DNA of 64,000 bases, taken from assembly GCA_016630905.1 (NCBI GenBank), contig WBMQ01000010.1, positions 992,001 through 1,056,000 on the forward strand, read 5' to 3'. Each line of letters opens with the position of its first letter. The stretch's first letter is position 1. Under the pieces are notes generated by a model that saw only the letters and a program-made list of their open reading frames with translations, did not search any database and was not told the origin of the DNA. The position numbers were made by a program, and so were the translations under genes. Shown one piece after another: positions 46,309 to 57,882 of the stretch. Source of the DNA: Capillidium heterosporum (lineage: Eukaryota > Entomophthoromycota > Entomophthoromycetes > Entomophthorales > Capillidiaceae).

Positions 46309-47691
46309 TTAGTAGTAACAGTCCAGTATATCCTCCAAGTCGAAGCTTGATTCGATGGGATCAACCTGCTTAGAGAACCTCCTACCCTCTTCAAACATCT
46401 TTTTGATGAGGTTGGTTACGTCCAACCGACTTAAAGCTACCGTATCATACTTATCATCTGTGAGGTACATGAAGCTAGGGTCTTGATCGTTCGTTCTGTA
46501 GTTGAGGTCAGAAAGGAAATTTGGTGATTTTGGCGATAAGGCAAAGTCGCTTGAAACAGTGGAGCTTGTCGATGTACGGGTGGATAGTTTTAGATCGGGA
46601 AGGTTTTTCAAAGGTGTGGTTGATTTTGACGTTAAAGTGGAATAGGCTGAGGTGGTGGTATATGTATAGAAGGATGGTTTTGAGCTTAGAGTGGTCTCCG
46701 ATGATGAAATGGAGATTGGGGATTGTGTACGAGTTGAAATCACTGGCTTGGATTCCAATTTGATTTGAGCTAAACTCTGCTCTATATCGAGTGAGGTTTC
46801 AAAGACCATGGCTCTACGATTCTTCACTGAATTAGGTTTGAGTTCTCCCTTGGTGATTATGGGTGGTGTAGATCGACTTTTAACCTTGGTAGCCTCATCC
46901 TTTTGTGATTTGTTAAGATTAATAGGTAGTAACATCGAGGTCTGAGTACGGTCACTGGATTTCTTAGTCTTCTTTTCGATGGAGAACGAGATACATAGGG
47001 GACATTTGCCTTGGCAGCCCTCGCTACAGCTACTCAAGATTTCAGTCCGATCGGCGTCAAAGGATTGGTCTGGACTTGAATTTTCAGACTGAGAGATAGT
47101 TTCCAACTCCTCAACGAACTTGTTGTCTGGTTTTGTCATCCCCATCATATCCAGCGACTTTGTATGTTTCTGTTCCTTTTTACTGACCTTGGTAGTTGGA
47201 GGATGAGATAGCGACAGACTCTTTCCCACAGCGGGCTTAGTGTAAAGTTTGTCTAGGATCTGTTTCTCCCCACCGAAATCCAAATCCAAGTTGAAATTAT
47301 AGCGGTTAAGTGGGATGACCTTTATACTATTTTCCGATTCCATCAATCTATTGGATAATACTTGACTGGAACTACTCATCTCAGCTTGGCTTTTAATGAG
47401 AGCTGTCTTGCTGAATGTGGAGTAGAGTTGGATCAACGTAAAGCATCCTTCGGCTATACCTACCATCACATTACACTTGTCCAAATAACAGGAGTTGTCA
47501 AGCTGGTACTTGGTAGGTTCAAGCTTGATTTGGCACCGTATCATTTCAACCGTACTTACGACTGTGGGTATCGTCTTGATGAGGGGTTGGAAGGCTGGCA
47601 TTTTGTTGCGTAAGCTAAGCAACTGGGTTTGTAGTCGGGTCAGCTCCGAGATTATCAGACTAAGCCGCTCATAAAGTGGACTTGAACTCAT
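46309..47691 (-). CDS. Ser/Thr-rich hypothetical protein
   Basis: Intronless, 460 residues, ATG at 47691. Residues 1-100 look structured and helical, with hydrophobic heptads (YERLSLIISELTRLQTQLL, VEMIRCQI, VMVGIAEGCFTLIQLYS). The middle is low-complexity Ser/Thr/Lys with several SP and TP sites and a small Cys cluster (CSEGCQGKCPLC), which could bind metal. The last ~40 residues are again ordered (VALSRLDVTNLIKKMFEEGRR) with an acidic end, DLEDILDCYY. It might be a fungal regulator: an N-terminal helical cap plus a phosphorylatable disordered region is reminiscent of the dimerisation or ligand regions of transcription factors, but no DNA-binding domain is seen. I do not recognise the family. 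Confidence 0.65.
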   Translation of the reverse strand: MSSSPLYERLSLIISELTRLQTQLLSLRNKMPAFQPLIKTIPTVVSTVEMIRCQIKLEPTKYQLDNSCYLDKCNVMVGIAEGCFTLIQLYSTFSKTALIKSQAEMSSSSQVLSNRLMESENSIKVIPLNRYNFNLDLDFGGEKQILDKLYTKPAVGKSLSLSHPPTTKVSKKEQKHTKSLDMMGMTKPDNKFVEELETISQSENSSPDQSFDADRTEILSSCSEGCQGKCPLCISFSIEKKTKKSSDRTQTSMLLPINLNKSQKDEATKVKSRSTPPIITKGELKPNSVKNRRAMVFETSLDIEQSLAQIKLESKPVISTRTQSPISISSSETTLSSKPSFYTYTTTSAYSTLTSKSTTPLKNLPDLKLSTRTSTSSTVSSDFALSPKSPNFLSDLNYRTNDQDPSFMYLTDDKYDTVALSRLDVTNLIKKMFEEGRRFSKQVDPIESSFDLEDILDCYY

Positions 47692-47738
47692 TAGTGATAG
47701 ATTTAAAAAAGCTGTGTGTTGAAATTGGATTGTTTGTT

Positions 47739-47748
47739 CCTTTTATAC
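47739..47748 (-). promoter_or_regulatory. TATA box of the Ser/Thr-rich gene
   Basis: Minus-strand GTATAAAAG about 50 bases before the ATG at 47691. Confidence 0.5.
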
Positions 47749-50517
47749 TTGCTTTTTAATGTTAATATAATTTGACTTACGTTTTAGCACTTAGTCCGAA
47801 TAAATTATATAATAGTTTAATACAGCCAATAAATCAAAAATAGGTTTTTTATTGAACTGGGGTATTGAGCTGTTGAAGGTCCATGTTGTTGACTTATATA
47901 GTATGTAGTGGCATTACCAACTAGCTGTCGTCGCCATATAGTAGATATATGCAGAGGTTTCAGCCATATGTTGTCTGGTATAAGGATGCTTTATAGCATG
48001 CTAGTATATGTTTCAGATGCAGTCTTTAATCTATTCGATGCTCTATCAAAGCCCTAGCTTGCTTATCGTACTCACCTTTTTAGGCTAGGGTAAACCATAA
48101 AAATATATTCCATTATCATGGTTTGCAATAGAAAGTATTCAATAAGGCTATTGCCTAGGTTCGGTAAATAGTATAGTTCTAATATATTGTCCTATTTTTA
48201 ATCTATAGGTTCTCGATACTATAAGCCCAAATAAGGAAATAGTAACCTAGCCAAGATTCAGATGTGATAGTTTTCTTTCCAAGGTCAAATTTTATCGCTT
48301 GAAGTGGATAGAAAACTTTTCAATGGTCGGGTTTATCATATATATAGATATTTCAACATTTTTCTTACTTTTATAGAGCTTCTTTAACATATAGTGTGGA
48401 TGCTGATACTCTTTTTTGTTAATCCTACTCGGTATTACTCGAATAGCGTTTACATTAATTTATTCAAAAGCCTTGTAGTAAAGAAAGATAACGGACCAAC
48501 AGAGATGCTACTAGCACTAGTGCTTCATACTGAATTTAATTTTTAGCTTACAGTAGAGTTTAAAAGTATTTATTTTTAACACACCGCGTTTACTTGTAGT
48601 AAATAGAACAATGGTTCTTGACAAAACGACCACATATATCCCAATAGCTCTAATGTTTTAAAAGAAGCTTGATGCATTACGATAGCGCCATTTATTACCA
48701 AGCATCAACTGATGATTAGTATCTTCTTTGATATGGACGTCATCAATAGTACCTTCTAAAAGTTGTATATGCAATCTGCATATATATTTAGGTTATACGT
48801 AGTAAAATTGCATATGAAATAGTATTTAAATAGTACTATTATATGTTCGAGAGAACATCAATACTATATATGTAACTTTTGATTTATGATTTTGAAATTA
48901 TATAAAGTATGCCAGCTTATAAATAGCTAATAGGACTGTGTCTATTGTCAAAATGAGGTTGGTTAGCTTGGAATATTCTAATATTCTTAGTTAGTACACA
49001 AAGTACCAGCATTATTTTTGGAAAGGAGGGTTGATTGCCTGTCTGGCTTCAAATCCACTTTCCAAGATGCTCTGAACAACCTGAGATCAAGGTTTAGTTT
49101 TATACACCTAGGCTGGTTACAGTATCACTTTAACGACTATCCTGATACTATTAAAGAAACAACTTTGAAGCTTAATTTCATAACGTAGGCTGGCAACTTT
49201 TCCATCATATACAACCAATTCCAATTTATATAATACCAGTGGATCTTGAAAGTATACTTATTTTAACAAAGTACTTCGAGCTTAGTGACCACCTGGGAAG
49301 TAGAATCCTACAAAACAAATCATGATTCTCCAAGTTAATCAATTATTTAATACAAATTATAATTTTTGGAAAATAGAAGAAATCATGATTCGTTTTGCAG
49401 AACTCTACTCACGTCAAATTAAAAAGTATAAATGTTGGCTGTATGTATGTGTTGAATAATAGGGTTGCTCGTTAACATACTAATATCAATACTAACAAAA
49501 TAGTCAGTTGGCTTCATCGCAGATCAAGGTCCTTCATATCTACTTTGTAAAGAACTAAGAAGGGATTTCAGTAGATAAAGCATCGCTACTAAGAAAGATT
49601 CCATAAAAGCTTAAAATATTATCAAGGTAATGCTTTGATAGAATTTACTATACATTGTTTGTATGAACTGAATTGCATCAGCAAGTTTCTTAGTATATCG
49701 CTCCAAACAACTTATTTTACTATTATGTTTCAAAATATTGGATAATTTAACATTATAGATTTATAATATACCATGCTAAATATTTTAAAACAGATAGTAA
49801 AGTTGATGCAATTAATTTGAAACAGGATTATATATAATTTAGACCGGAATATCTTTAGGTAGAACTTTAGAGGTATTGAAAACATCAAGCGAAGACAGTG
49901 GCATTTAGTGGGACTTGGGCTTGCTCTTTAAACTAGATTGCAATTTAGGTTTTAGGAAAGCTTCGTGTAAAATATACCCCGCCCAGATTCAATCACATTG
50001 CTATCCAAACACGCCACAAGTTTTCTGACTGTACCTTTTGGGCGGTTGCAATTCCAAATTCGAATCTGGTGTTTCGACATAAAACTCCTTTGCAAAGTTA
50101 GTTTCCAGTTGATAACTTTACCAAATCTAAAGTTGTAACTACATCATAATATATCCATCCAATGATATCCATTGCTTACCGAAATTCTGTTGATTTAGCT
50201 TTACTAACTTTGGCTTGAAGAAATAAACCTGCTTCTAAGCCTTGAAACCACCAATTAAATCGCATTAATAATAGAAGCAAGTCCTAACTTCCCCACATTT
50301 GCAAAAGTATATAAACTGGAATCTAGCCAAATTTCCAACTTTGAGTCCTTTGCTTCTTCAAACTTTCAGTTTATTCTTTTTGTTACCCATTTCATGGGCC
50401 TTATTTCTGCCCAGTATCCAACCCACCACCACCAAATTTACGCCTGAAACTCCAAACTGTCGATCTGACCTGTACAAATTATAAACCACCATCTTCCCAA
50501 CGTCTAAACTTTAAGTA
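47749..50517. other. Longest gene-free stretch, AT-rich
   Basis: About 2.8 kb between divergent genes. I find no domain, no convincing exon chain and no RNA gene. An open stretch at 50299-50484 begins with TTG and reads as hydrophobic AT-rich translation. The end probably holds the promoter of the PIN4-like gene. Confidence 0.5.
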
Positions 50518-51646
50518 ATGCAACCATTGGTAGCTCCAGTAAAACGAATCCATCAAAACGAAAAACTAGGTTATCCCAACAACTTCATGTCCGAGCGTGA
50601 ACAGCAATTTCAAGGAACCCGCCAGAGACTTAAGGTTTGTAAGCAAAAAAATAAAACTAATAAATTTTAGTCCATGGACAGAGGTTCCCCAATGACCAAC
50701 CAAGGTGAGGGCTCCGAGTACATCCCAACCGCCATTGTCATCAAGAACATCCCCTTTGAAGTCAAGCGAGAACTCCTACTCGATATCTTCGTAAGCAAGC
50801 TTACTTTTTTATAAAACTAATTTAAATAGGCGCATTTGAACTTGGCTGTGCCTACCGCTTTGAACTACCATTTGGATAACGGTGTCTTTCGAGGTCTTGC
50901 CTTTGCCAACTTCAAAACGCCTGAAGAGACCACCGAAGCTCTAGTTGCCATCCGTAACGTCGAGATCGGTGGGCGCAAGTTACGAGTCGAGTACAAGAAG
51001 CCCCTCAACTACGAACGCCGCGAAACCAACCAGTTTAAATCTCAAAACGAACCAGGTAAAGTTTTCAATACATTCAAGTGCTCACAATAGTTTAGTTGAG
51101 AGAGCTGAGCCCCCACGTTCCCAGGATCCCGATTACATCGACCCCAATGACCCCAACGTCAAGGCACTCTTCGAGCAGATTGCCGAGTTCTACAACGACC
51201 CAACCCGCTCTGCCTTGATCTACCCCTCTACTCTCAACTCTTTCCAGCGCCGCATCATCCACATCATCGCCAACCGGTTCTCCTTGTACAACTACAGCGA
51301 AGGTAGTGGGGTTGAGCGCCATGTTCGAGTTTCAAAGGTTGATCCTGCCATCATCAGCAGTATCACCAACGCCCAGAAGAAACCTATGCCTCAGTCGCGT
51401 CGCTACCAGTCTCCTCGCTCCAACGGTAATGACTCCAATGGCAAAGGATCCAGCCCCGAATCCAAGTCCCCACCCCAGCGCTACGTCTCCAAAGGATTCA
51501 AAAAGTACACTTTTATATGTTTTCTATTTCTAACTTTCTGCAGGGCTGACGATACTTCTACTTTGAAGCCACTCCGTGCCCCAACTTTACCTGACCTTGC
51601 CAATAACTTTGCCAAGCGTATGGCTAGTCGTCCGACTCCAGCCTAG
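50518..51646 (+). CDS. PIN4/Cip2-like RNA-binding protein (RRM + R3H)
   Basis: Five exons (50518-50634, 50671-50790, 50830-51055, 51096-51504, 51544-51646), introns 36-40 bases, 324 residues. Residues ~55-140 form an RRM: RNP2 is IVIKNIPF and RNP1 is RGLAFANF, ending KLRVEYKKPL, a signature of the PIN4/Cip2 group. Residues ~165-235 form an R3H domain (FYNDPTRSALIYPSTLNSFQRRIIHIIANRFSL; the Arg and the HxxAxxxxL spacing are visible). The C-terminus has SP/RS-rich repeats. Relatives in yeast act in mRNA stability, cell-cycle G2/M control and DNA-damage signalling through Rad53. The exon 3 acceptor must be the second AG (51095), because the earlier one gives a stop. Confidence 0.88.
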
Positions 51647-52556
51647 CTCTCATACGCCAAAGGCCATAGGTTGAAGCTACAGTGGTTAAAGTTTGTTGTT
51701 TACAGTAAACTTTATTGCTTTTATTTGCACTGTTTCATTTTGAACTAGCTAGTAGTTATTTTTCAAAACATATGGCGTTATCTTGTGCTTTTAAAGGAGG
51801 TGTATGAAATTCACTACCTATATTTATGTTTTGATTGAGTTTTGTTCATAAGTGTGTTGATAATATGCAGTCAGAAATTGTTTTAGCTATAGTATTTAGA
51901 TTTTTTAAAAAGGCTATTTTAAATAAAGCTAAATTGATAATAGGTGATTAATTTGGTATACGATATAGAATTCCACCAGTAACTGGAGCTTCTTTCTACC
52001 TATTATAAAATGGTGTTTTGTTTTCTGATATTAATTTCAGTAGATCAACAAGTAAGCTCTGTGTTCAAAGTATGACTAATACACAAGTATCTTGTCATAA
52101 TTCGTATATATCAGGTATTTGGGTTTTTAAGAAACATAAAGTTTCTTATAGCATAGGAGTATTGAGCAAAGACGTGCAACTAGTTATGATAGTGCTAAGA
52201 AACATCTACAGATATTAGCTATAGTCACTTTCTTTGTGGCAAAACTATGAGCTTGATTGAAATGCAGCCTGCCTATTCAGAAGAGATGTCCTAAATAGTG
52301 CTATATATACAGCATATTTCATTATATCTACAGGCATAAGTATACTTTTAGATCTCTATCAAATAAGTTGCTTACTGTACTGAAATAAGCCCGCACTATG
52401 ACGTTAAAAGTTCTTATAAACTGACCCAAACACCCAATTCAAAACGTGAACTTTGCAGTTTTACTTGACTTTGGATAAACCTATCAACTTGCAATTTATT
52501 TCTCTCTATAACTGCGTTTCTAAACTACCAACTGCACTTATAAAAACAAATTCCAA
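51647..52556. other. Intergenic, no gene seen
   Basis: 0.9 kb, AT-rich, no domain or RNA recognised. Confidence 0.5.
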
Positions 52557-53440
52557 ATGCCAGTTAAACATGTATCAAGTGATGCTGATTACGACTACGA
52601 ACTATCGAGCACCAAGGATAAACTGGTAAACAGGCATTAATTTAGGAAAATCTAACAATTTTGTATTTTGTAGGTAGTTGTAGATTTCTTTGCGACTTGG
52701 TAAATACATTTTACTTTTTTGTTTTAATTTATTTTTAGGTGTGGGCCTTGTAAAGCGGTAGCCCACCCCTACGAGTTACTTAGTGAAAAGTACCACAAGG
52801 GTGCCAAATTCCTAAAAGTTGATGTAGACCAACTGCAAGGAGCTGCTCAGAGTGCCGGTGTTTCAGCTATGCCAACCTTCCACGTAAACTAACTTTTATA
52901 AAAACACATCAAAATAACTTTCTACTATTATTAGGTTTATAGAAATCGACAGTTATTAGGTTCCGTCCAAGGTGCCAATTTAGGCGAAGTCGAAAGTATC
53001 ATCTTGAGTAACTACAAGGAAGTTGAAGCTTTCGTTGGTGCTGGTAACAAGCTAGGTGCTGATGCCAATTCCAGCTCCACCAGTACCAACCCATTCAACT
53101 TGTTGTTCCAAAAGTACGCCTCCAACGTTAATGAAAGTGAAGATGAAAAGTTGGAGGAGGATGGCGAAGTTGAAGTCCAAATAAGACTTTGGGATAAGAC
53201 AATTCACAAAGTCAAAGTTTTAAAGTCTTCTAACTTAGCTAACTTGAAGGATATCGTCCAAAATTTACCGAACTGTCCTACCAACTTCTTTTTGGCTTCC
53301 AACTTTCCAAAGAGGTACTTACTTTGTAATATTTAGTTTAATTTGTTGCTTTTAGAGAGTATAAAGGGGAGCTGCTGAACCGTACTATCTACCAGGAGAA
53401 ATTGCATAACAACGGTCAACTTATTGTCCAAACTTTTTAG
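52557..53440 (+). CDS. Thioredoxin with C-terminal UBX-like domain
   Basis: Five exons (52557-52625, 52674-52699, 52739-52883, 52935-53314, 53356-53440), introns 39-51 bases, 234 residues. Residues 1-110 are a classical thioredoxin: [14 protein letters not shown] with redox Cys33 and Cys36, the buried Asp, and the cis-Pro in [10 protein letters not shown] linker rich in Ser and acidic residues follows. Residues ~160-234 fit a UBX domain: VQIRLWDKT at strand 1, [19 protein letters not shown] (FPR loop position) and a C-terminal LIVQTF. UBX domains bind the Cdc48/p97 ATPase. FAF1- and UBXN7-type proteins pair a thioredoxin-fold UAS domain lacking CxxC with UBX; here an intact CGPC site is kept, suggesting redox chemistry delivered to Cdc48 clients. 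The UBX call is by pattern. Confidence 0.8.
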
Positions 53441-53546
53441 TTCTATATAATAAAGAGTTTATAGCACATATATATGTTTCAATAATAATACACTAATTTA
53501 TTTATAATGCCAAGTTACACTTTCATCTACTTACAACATTTGAATG

Positions 53547-54498
53547 CTACAGAAAGCTTTCCAACGTATCCAAGCTAATCAATAAACTATTTATAGCCAA
53601 CAACACTTTGAATTTGATGTTTACCTTACCCTTCCCTTCGGTCTCCCTCTCATCAATCTCATCATCATATTCCTCGTTGAATCCATTGCACTTATGTTTA
53701 TCTTCGCTACTTCCATTACAACTATCGTTACTATTAGTACAGTTGATGACGTTACTACCGCTATCAAAATTGTACAGCAACAGTACCAAATTCAAAGTGA
53801 GTGCTACCACCTTGATGGAGATCTTGGCTCGATCAATAATGTTAAAGTAGGAGCACCTATAAAGTTCATAATTCAACTCCTTCAACTTTTGAAAATACTG
53901 GTCAACTATCTTATAATATTTGTCTCCTTCTACATAATTAAAAAATGAATCAGTTGCTATTACATTAAACTAAAATACTACCTAAGAGCAACCCCCTTAC
54001 TTCCTCCAAAAAGAATTGAAAGACCTCTTTGTCAAAGTTCAAATTTAACTTGTAGGTCATGTTTATAACTTCAAGGTACAGAAATAGATTGTCAAAATTT
54101 CCTACCAGAATATCCAGGTATAGGCTTTGTAAGGTTTCTAGTACATCGCTATCGAGCTGTATGTTGGAGTAAATAGTTGCATTGTCGTTGGAATCTTTTT
54201 GCAAGATTGTCTGATAAGCTTCAGATAACTCTATTTTGAAAGTATAAATTCAAGTTGGGATTTAAAACTTACTTTGAAAGGCTTTGGTTGCTAACGGTTC
54301 ATTAGGATACTTGTCAGGATGGCAAAACCTGCTTCTCTAAAATAAAGTATAGCATTTAGCATTTGTTTATTCTTTCGACAGTAGTACCTTTATATAACCT
54401 TTACGTAACTGGCTTAAATTAGCGTTTTTAGGTACGCCAAGTATCCTGTATAGATCTCTCTCCGCCAATATACTCTGAATTATCTCATTGGTACTCAT
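53547..54498 (-). CDS. J-domain protein with C-terminal hydrophobic segment
   Basis: Four exons on the minus strand (54498-54388, 54336-54273, 54230-53982, 53929-53547), introns 42-52 bases, 268 residues. The N-terminus is a J domain: DLYRILGVPKNANLSQLRKGYIK, then RFCHPDKY with the HPD triad at residues 43-45, the motif that stimulates Hsp70 ATPase. Helix IV is weak. The central helical part is unlike other DnaJ classes: no G/F region or zinc finger. A hydrophobic stretch ISIKVVALTLNLVLLLYNF may be a membrane anchor. It is followed by an Asn/Ser/Cys and acidic tail and a second hydrophobic end (VLLAINSLLISL). It may be a membrane-tethered class C J-protein. The upstream in-frame extension starts with GTG and is not needed. 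Confidence 0.75.
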
Positions 54499-55348
54499 TA
54501 TTCCTATACTAGTGATGCTTCGTATATGCTGAGTTTCAAGTAGTTCGATTTCAACTTTGAGAAAGGTAAGCTTAATGTATTCAAACTCTTTATTTTTCAC
54601 AGGGGTAATAGAATTAGCTATGCCTTCAACTTCCTAATTAAGAATTCCATGGCACAAATTATTGGTTTGTGATGGCGGCTCTCTTCAAATTCATATGGTA
54701 TATCTTTGAATAAAGATTTATCACTTTTAAATTGAGTTTGGGTTTTTATGTTGCTTGGTGTAGTAATAGTACTTATACATCTATTAATTACACTTTACCA
54801 CACACATATAATATATACAATACAAAATATAAATTTCTTGCTACAGTTAATTTGTTAGTGGTAAACGATTGTCGAGTTGTAGGCAATTTACTAGGAAGAT
54901 CCTAACTTCCCAAGATCTGGCAGTATTTACCAAATTATAAAAAATAAATAGAATGCATACTCTACAAAATATAGGGGACATGTCCTCAGTCTTGGAAAAG
55001 CTACTTAGCTCTGAAACTACGATAAAAACTTGACTGTTGTTCCAACAATAATGCCTATGGCTTGAACTACACTTGGAAATACAAAAGAATTGTAAATCTA
55101 TAATTAAGCAGTGAAAATTGAATCCAAAGCATATAAAGCTATATGAAATTGACCATCAAATTTCTATAAATATATATAACAGTTACTTATCCAAGTATGC
55201 AAAACTTACATATTTACCTCCAATAACCTCTCTTAGCAGATTTAATATATAATATAGTGTTATATATAAAACAAAGTATTCATTTATTCAAGAAAGGTAG
55301 CTTAAAGCTTCAAAACAATACTATAAAAACTAAGACAAAAAGATACAG
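54499..55348. other. Intergenic, no gene seen
   Basis: 850 AT-rich bases between two minus-strand genes. Nothing recognised. Confidence 0.5.
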
Positions 55349-55591
55349 TTAAACTTCATCGAAGCTCCTATGAAACTTAACTTGACAACCAACATCTTCA
55401 AAATTTAACTTACCACAGCAGTCCCAAAACTTGTTGTCGAATTTGTGGTCTACCAACTTGGTGTCGTCTATCTCATAATAGTAGTGATCGGGAGGGTGGG
55501 GTCTATTTACATAAGTTAACGGATGATAGTAGCATTCCTTTTTATTTTCGGTTGGGTCGAACTGCTTGTAACATAACTTACAGGTTACCAT
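55349..55591 (-). CDS. CHORD-like zinc-binding mini-protein (80 residues)
   Basis: Intronless, starting at the ATG at 55591; the reading frame is open upstream only through TTG. Putative zinc ligands are C4, C7, C20, H23, C58, C59, C69 and H74, in the order C-x2-C...F-D-P...C-Y-Y-H-P...W-D-C-C...V-G-C-x4-H. This is the ligand order of a CHORD domain (CxxxxCGxxFDP, C-x-YHPG, WxCC, GCxxGxH), but with a 30-residue insert rich in Tyr, His and Asp between the two halves. CHORD proteins bind Hsp90 and Sgt1 or integrins. This one is a lone domain with no CS domain. A CHORD-like fold is inferred; it may be an unnamed small zinc-finger family. Confidence 0.65.
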   Translation of the reverse strand: MVTCKLCYKQFDPTENKKECYYHPLTYVNRPHPPDHYYYEIDDTKLVDHKFDNKFWDCCGKLNFEDVGCQVKFHRSFDEV

Positions 55592-55937
55592 ATTTATTAT
55601 CGCATTCAAAGTTCAAATTGGTGAGGTTAGTGTTTTCTGTTGTTTTGAGCTTGGTAGCGGTCTATAGGGGAAATATATTATGTATTTTAAAAAACTCCGT
55701 GAAGGATTGAAGTTTCCCACCAATACAGTTCGCCATTTCATTCTAATTATCCCGTCAACTACAAACCTTTGGGAACTTTGTTTGGCCCAACAGATTTTAC
55801 ATAATTAAGCCAAGAGGGTGGTGAAGCAACATTTTAGCCAAGGGTTTACAGAAGGAGCAAAACGACTCAACATTGAATTTAGTACCTGTAAATACGAAAT
55901 TTAAATCGACTTTAGATATTAGCTAACTGTAAAACCA
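55592..55937. other. Divergent promoter region
   Basis: 346 bases between the minus-strand CHORD-like gene and the plus-strand palmitoyltransferase. It presumably serves both. No motif stands out. Confidence 0.45.
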
Positions 55938-57426
55938 ATGGGAAAGAATTTACGCCTACGCATTATTAAGATAGTGGGGTATATACCGATAATACTGTGC
56001 TGTTTAATAGTGTTCTGGTCTAGCTACGTATACAACTATATTTTCTGTTACCAACTACTGGACGAAGACCTATTAGCCACAAGTAAATTTTACGAAAAGA
56101 TGTCAATAATTTACATATTCAAATAGAAATAGTACTTATGGTTATCTACAACATACTGTTCATTATGTTTTTATGGTCCTACTTTATGGTGGTAACAGTA
56201 CATCCCGGTACACCGAGAGAAGTAGCTTATATAGTTATACGACAGTATGTTTAACCTTTATACTTTTTTGAACAATAGGCTTGGGTAACCTTATCGAATT
56301 CCCCCGATCCCGACCAAGTCGATTCCGAAACTGAGTTGCTGACGAGTGATACGGTCATCGAAGCCAACCAACTCAGAAGAATGCTGCTACGTCAAGCTAC
56401 CATGAACAACACCAGCCAAGGTAGCAGTAATGAAGGAGTTGTACCTACCGACCATATCTTTCAGATGCTGACCGTTAAAGAGGATGGTAGTCGGAGGTAT
56501 TGTAGGAAATGTAATTTTGATAAGCCGGATAGATGCCACCATTGTTCCGTCTGTGGAGAGTAAGATTCATCAGTTTTCCATATTTCTAACTTAGCTTTTT
56601 TTACTCTGTAGATGCATTTTAAAGATGGATCAGTAAGTTTTAGTCTTATATCGGATTAATTACTTTATTTATATATACTAACAGGCTTTTGTGTTTATTT
56701 AATACTTTGCTTTTAGTCATTGTCCATGGTAAACATATATATTTATACACAAACCTAACTTGGATTTTACTTCTATATACTACATTTAGGATAAACAACT
56801 GTGTGGGATATTTCAACCAAAAGTTCTTTATCCAGTTCATTGTCTACTCCTTGATCTTCTGTCTATTTATTGCCTTAAGCTTGATACCCGGTATCATCAA
56901 ATTGTTCAATACTTCGAAGGTAAATTTACCTACCAACAATATACATCGATCTTACCTTTATCTTTAGGGAATTACGATAGAACAGTTCCAACTCTTCTTT
57001 TTGATATTTGTAACTGGACTTTTTGGGATCATGTTGACCTTCTTTGTCGGATTCCATATGTACCTGATCGCTAATAACCGTACTACCATCGAAAACTTGG
57101 AACGAACCGTATACAAGGTGGATAACGACCTCCCAACTGCTTCTAGATACTTGAACGTTTTTGATATTGGCACAAAGTAAGATTTGTAGCTATTCAATAT
57201 TTTGTTGCTAACCTTTCATCCTGTTTTAGGAGGAATATTGAAGAGGTTATGGGTACTAAGCTTCATCACTGGGTTCTTCCGATTCAGACTATGTAAGTTA
57301 TCTGATCTATATATGCTCATCCATATATACTAATCAACCTGTAATATTTAATTTAGGCCTGGTAATGGGGTCATTTTCCCCTTAAGTTCGTACGCCTACT
57401 CTACTCTTGCTTCAACTGATCCTTGA
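55938..57426 (+). CDS. DHHC palmitoyltransferase (PFA3/PFA4-like)
   Basis: Nine exons (55938-56082, 56127-56221, 56279-56559, 56612-56632, 56717-56728, 56790-56919, 56968-57176, 57230-57292, 57357-57426), introns 44-84 bases, 341 residues, frame intact. There are four membrane segments, two before and two after the cysteine-rich domain. The domain reads RYCRKCNFDKPDRCHHCSVC then KMDHHCPWINNCVG, with the DHHC at residues 180-183 and Cys183 the acyl carrier. A TTIE (TTxE) motif follows the fourth segment. The enzyme attaches palmitate to cysteines of membrane-associated proteins, probably at vacuole or Golgi. The 21-base and 12-base exons are unusual: the 12-base one holds the catalytic His-Cys-Pro. 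All surrounding introns are phase 2, so either exon could be skipped in frame. Confidence 0.9.
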
Positions 57427-57873
57427 ACTACAATGTTATTTTTGACAAATTTATGATAGTTTAACTAGATCCTTGACGATATATATTTCATCCATTCAAA
57501 TCCGCAATATTATATACCTAAGTTTAGTTGTGTGTATATCTATATATATTTTTATATAAATACTGGAGTATAGTATCATTTCTTTATTTAACCTTCATTT
57601 ACATTTATATATAGAGCCAAAATCCCTCTGCTGTTTAACATACTAATGAATTTCAATTATGTTGTCATTTTTGCGAATATTTATTCCAATATCATATAAT
57701 TTACTTATATGTATACAACGAAAAATATATAAACATAGAGCCAAACTCTGTACCACTCAAAAGATTAATTTAAACGAAACAATAGAATACCGTATAGCAT
57801 CCCAATACAGAGTACCACTAAATGTACTTCAGACAAGAAAAACAGCATTAAAGGGAGAGATACGATTAGAAAC
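57427..57873. other. Intergenic, no protein gene seen
   Basis: AT-rich. An open stretch 57659-57937 runs into the tRNA-Asn gene and is not coding. Confidence 0.55.
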
Positions 57874-57878
57874 AAAAA
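57874..57878 (-). terminator. RNA polymerase III terminator of tRNA-Asn
   Basis: On the minus strand, a run of five T bases four bases after the tRNA discriminator. Confidence 0.65.
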
Positions 57879-57882
57879 GAAA

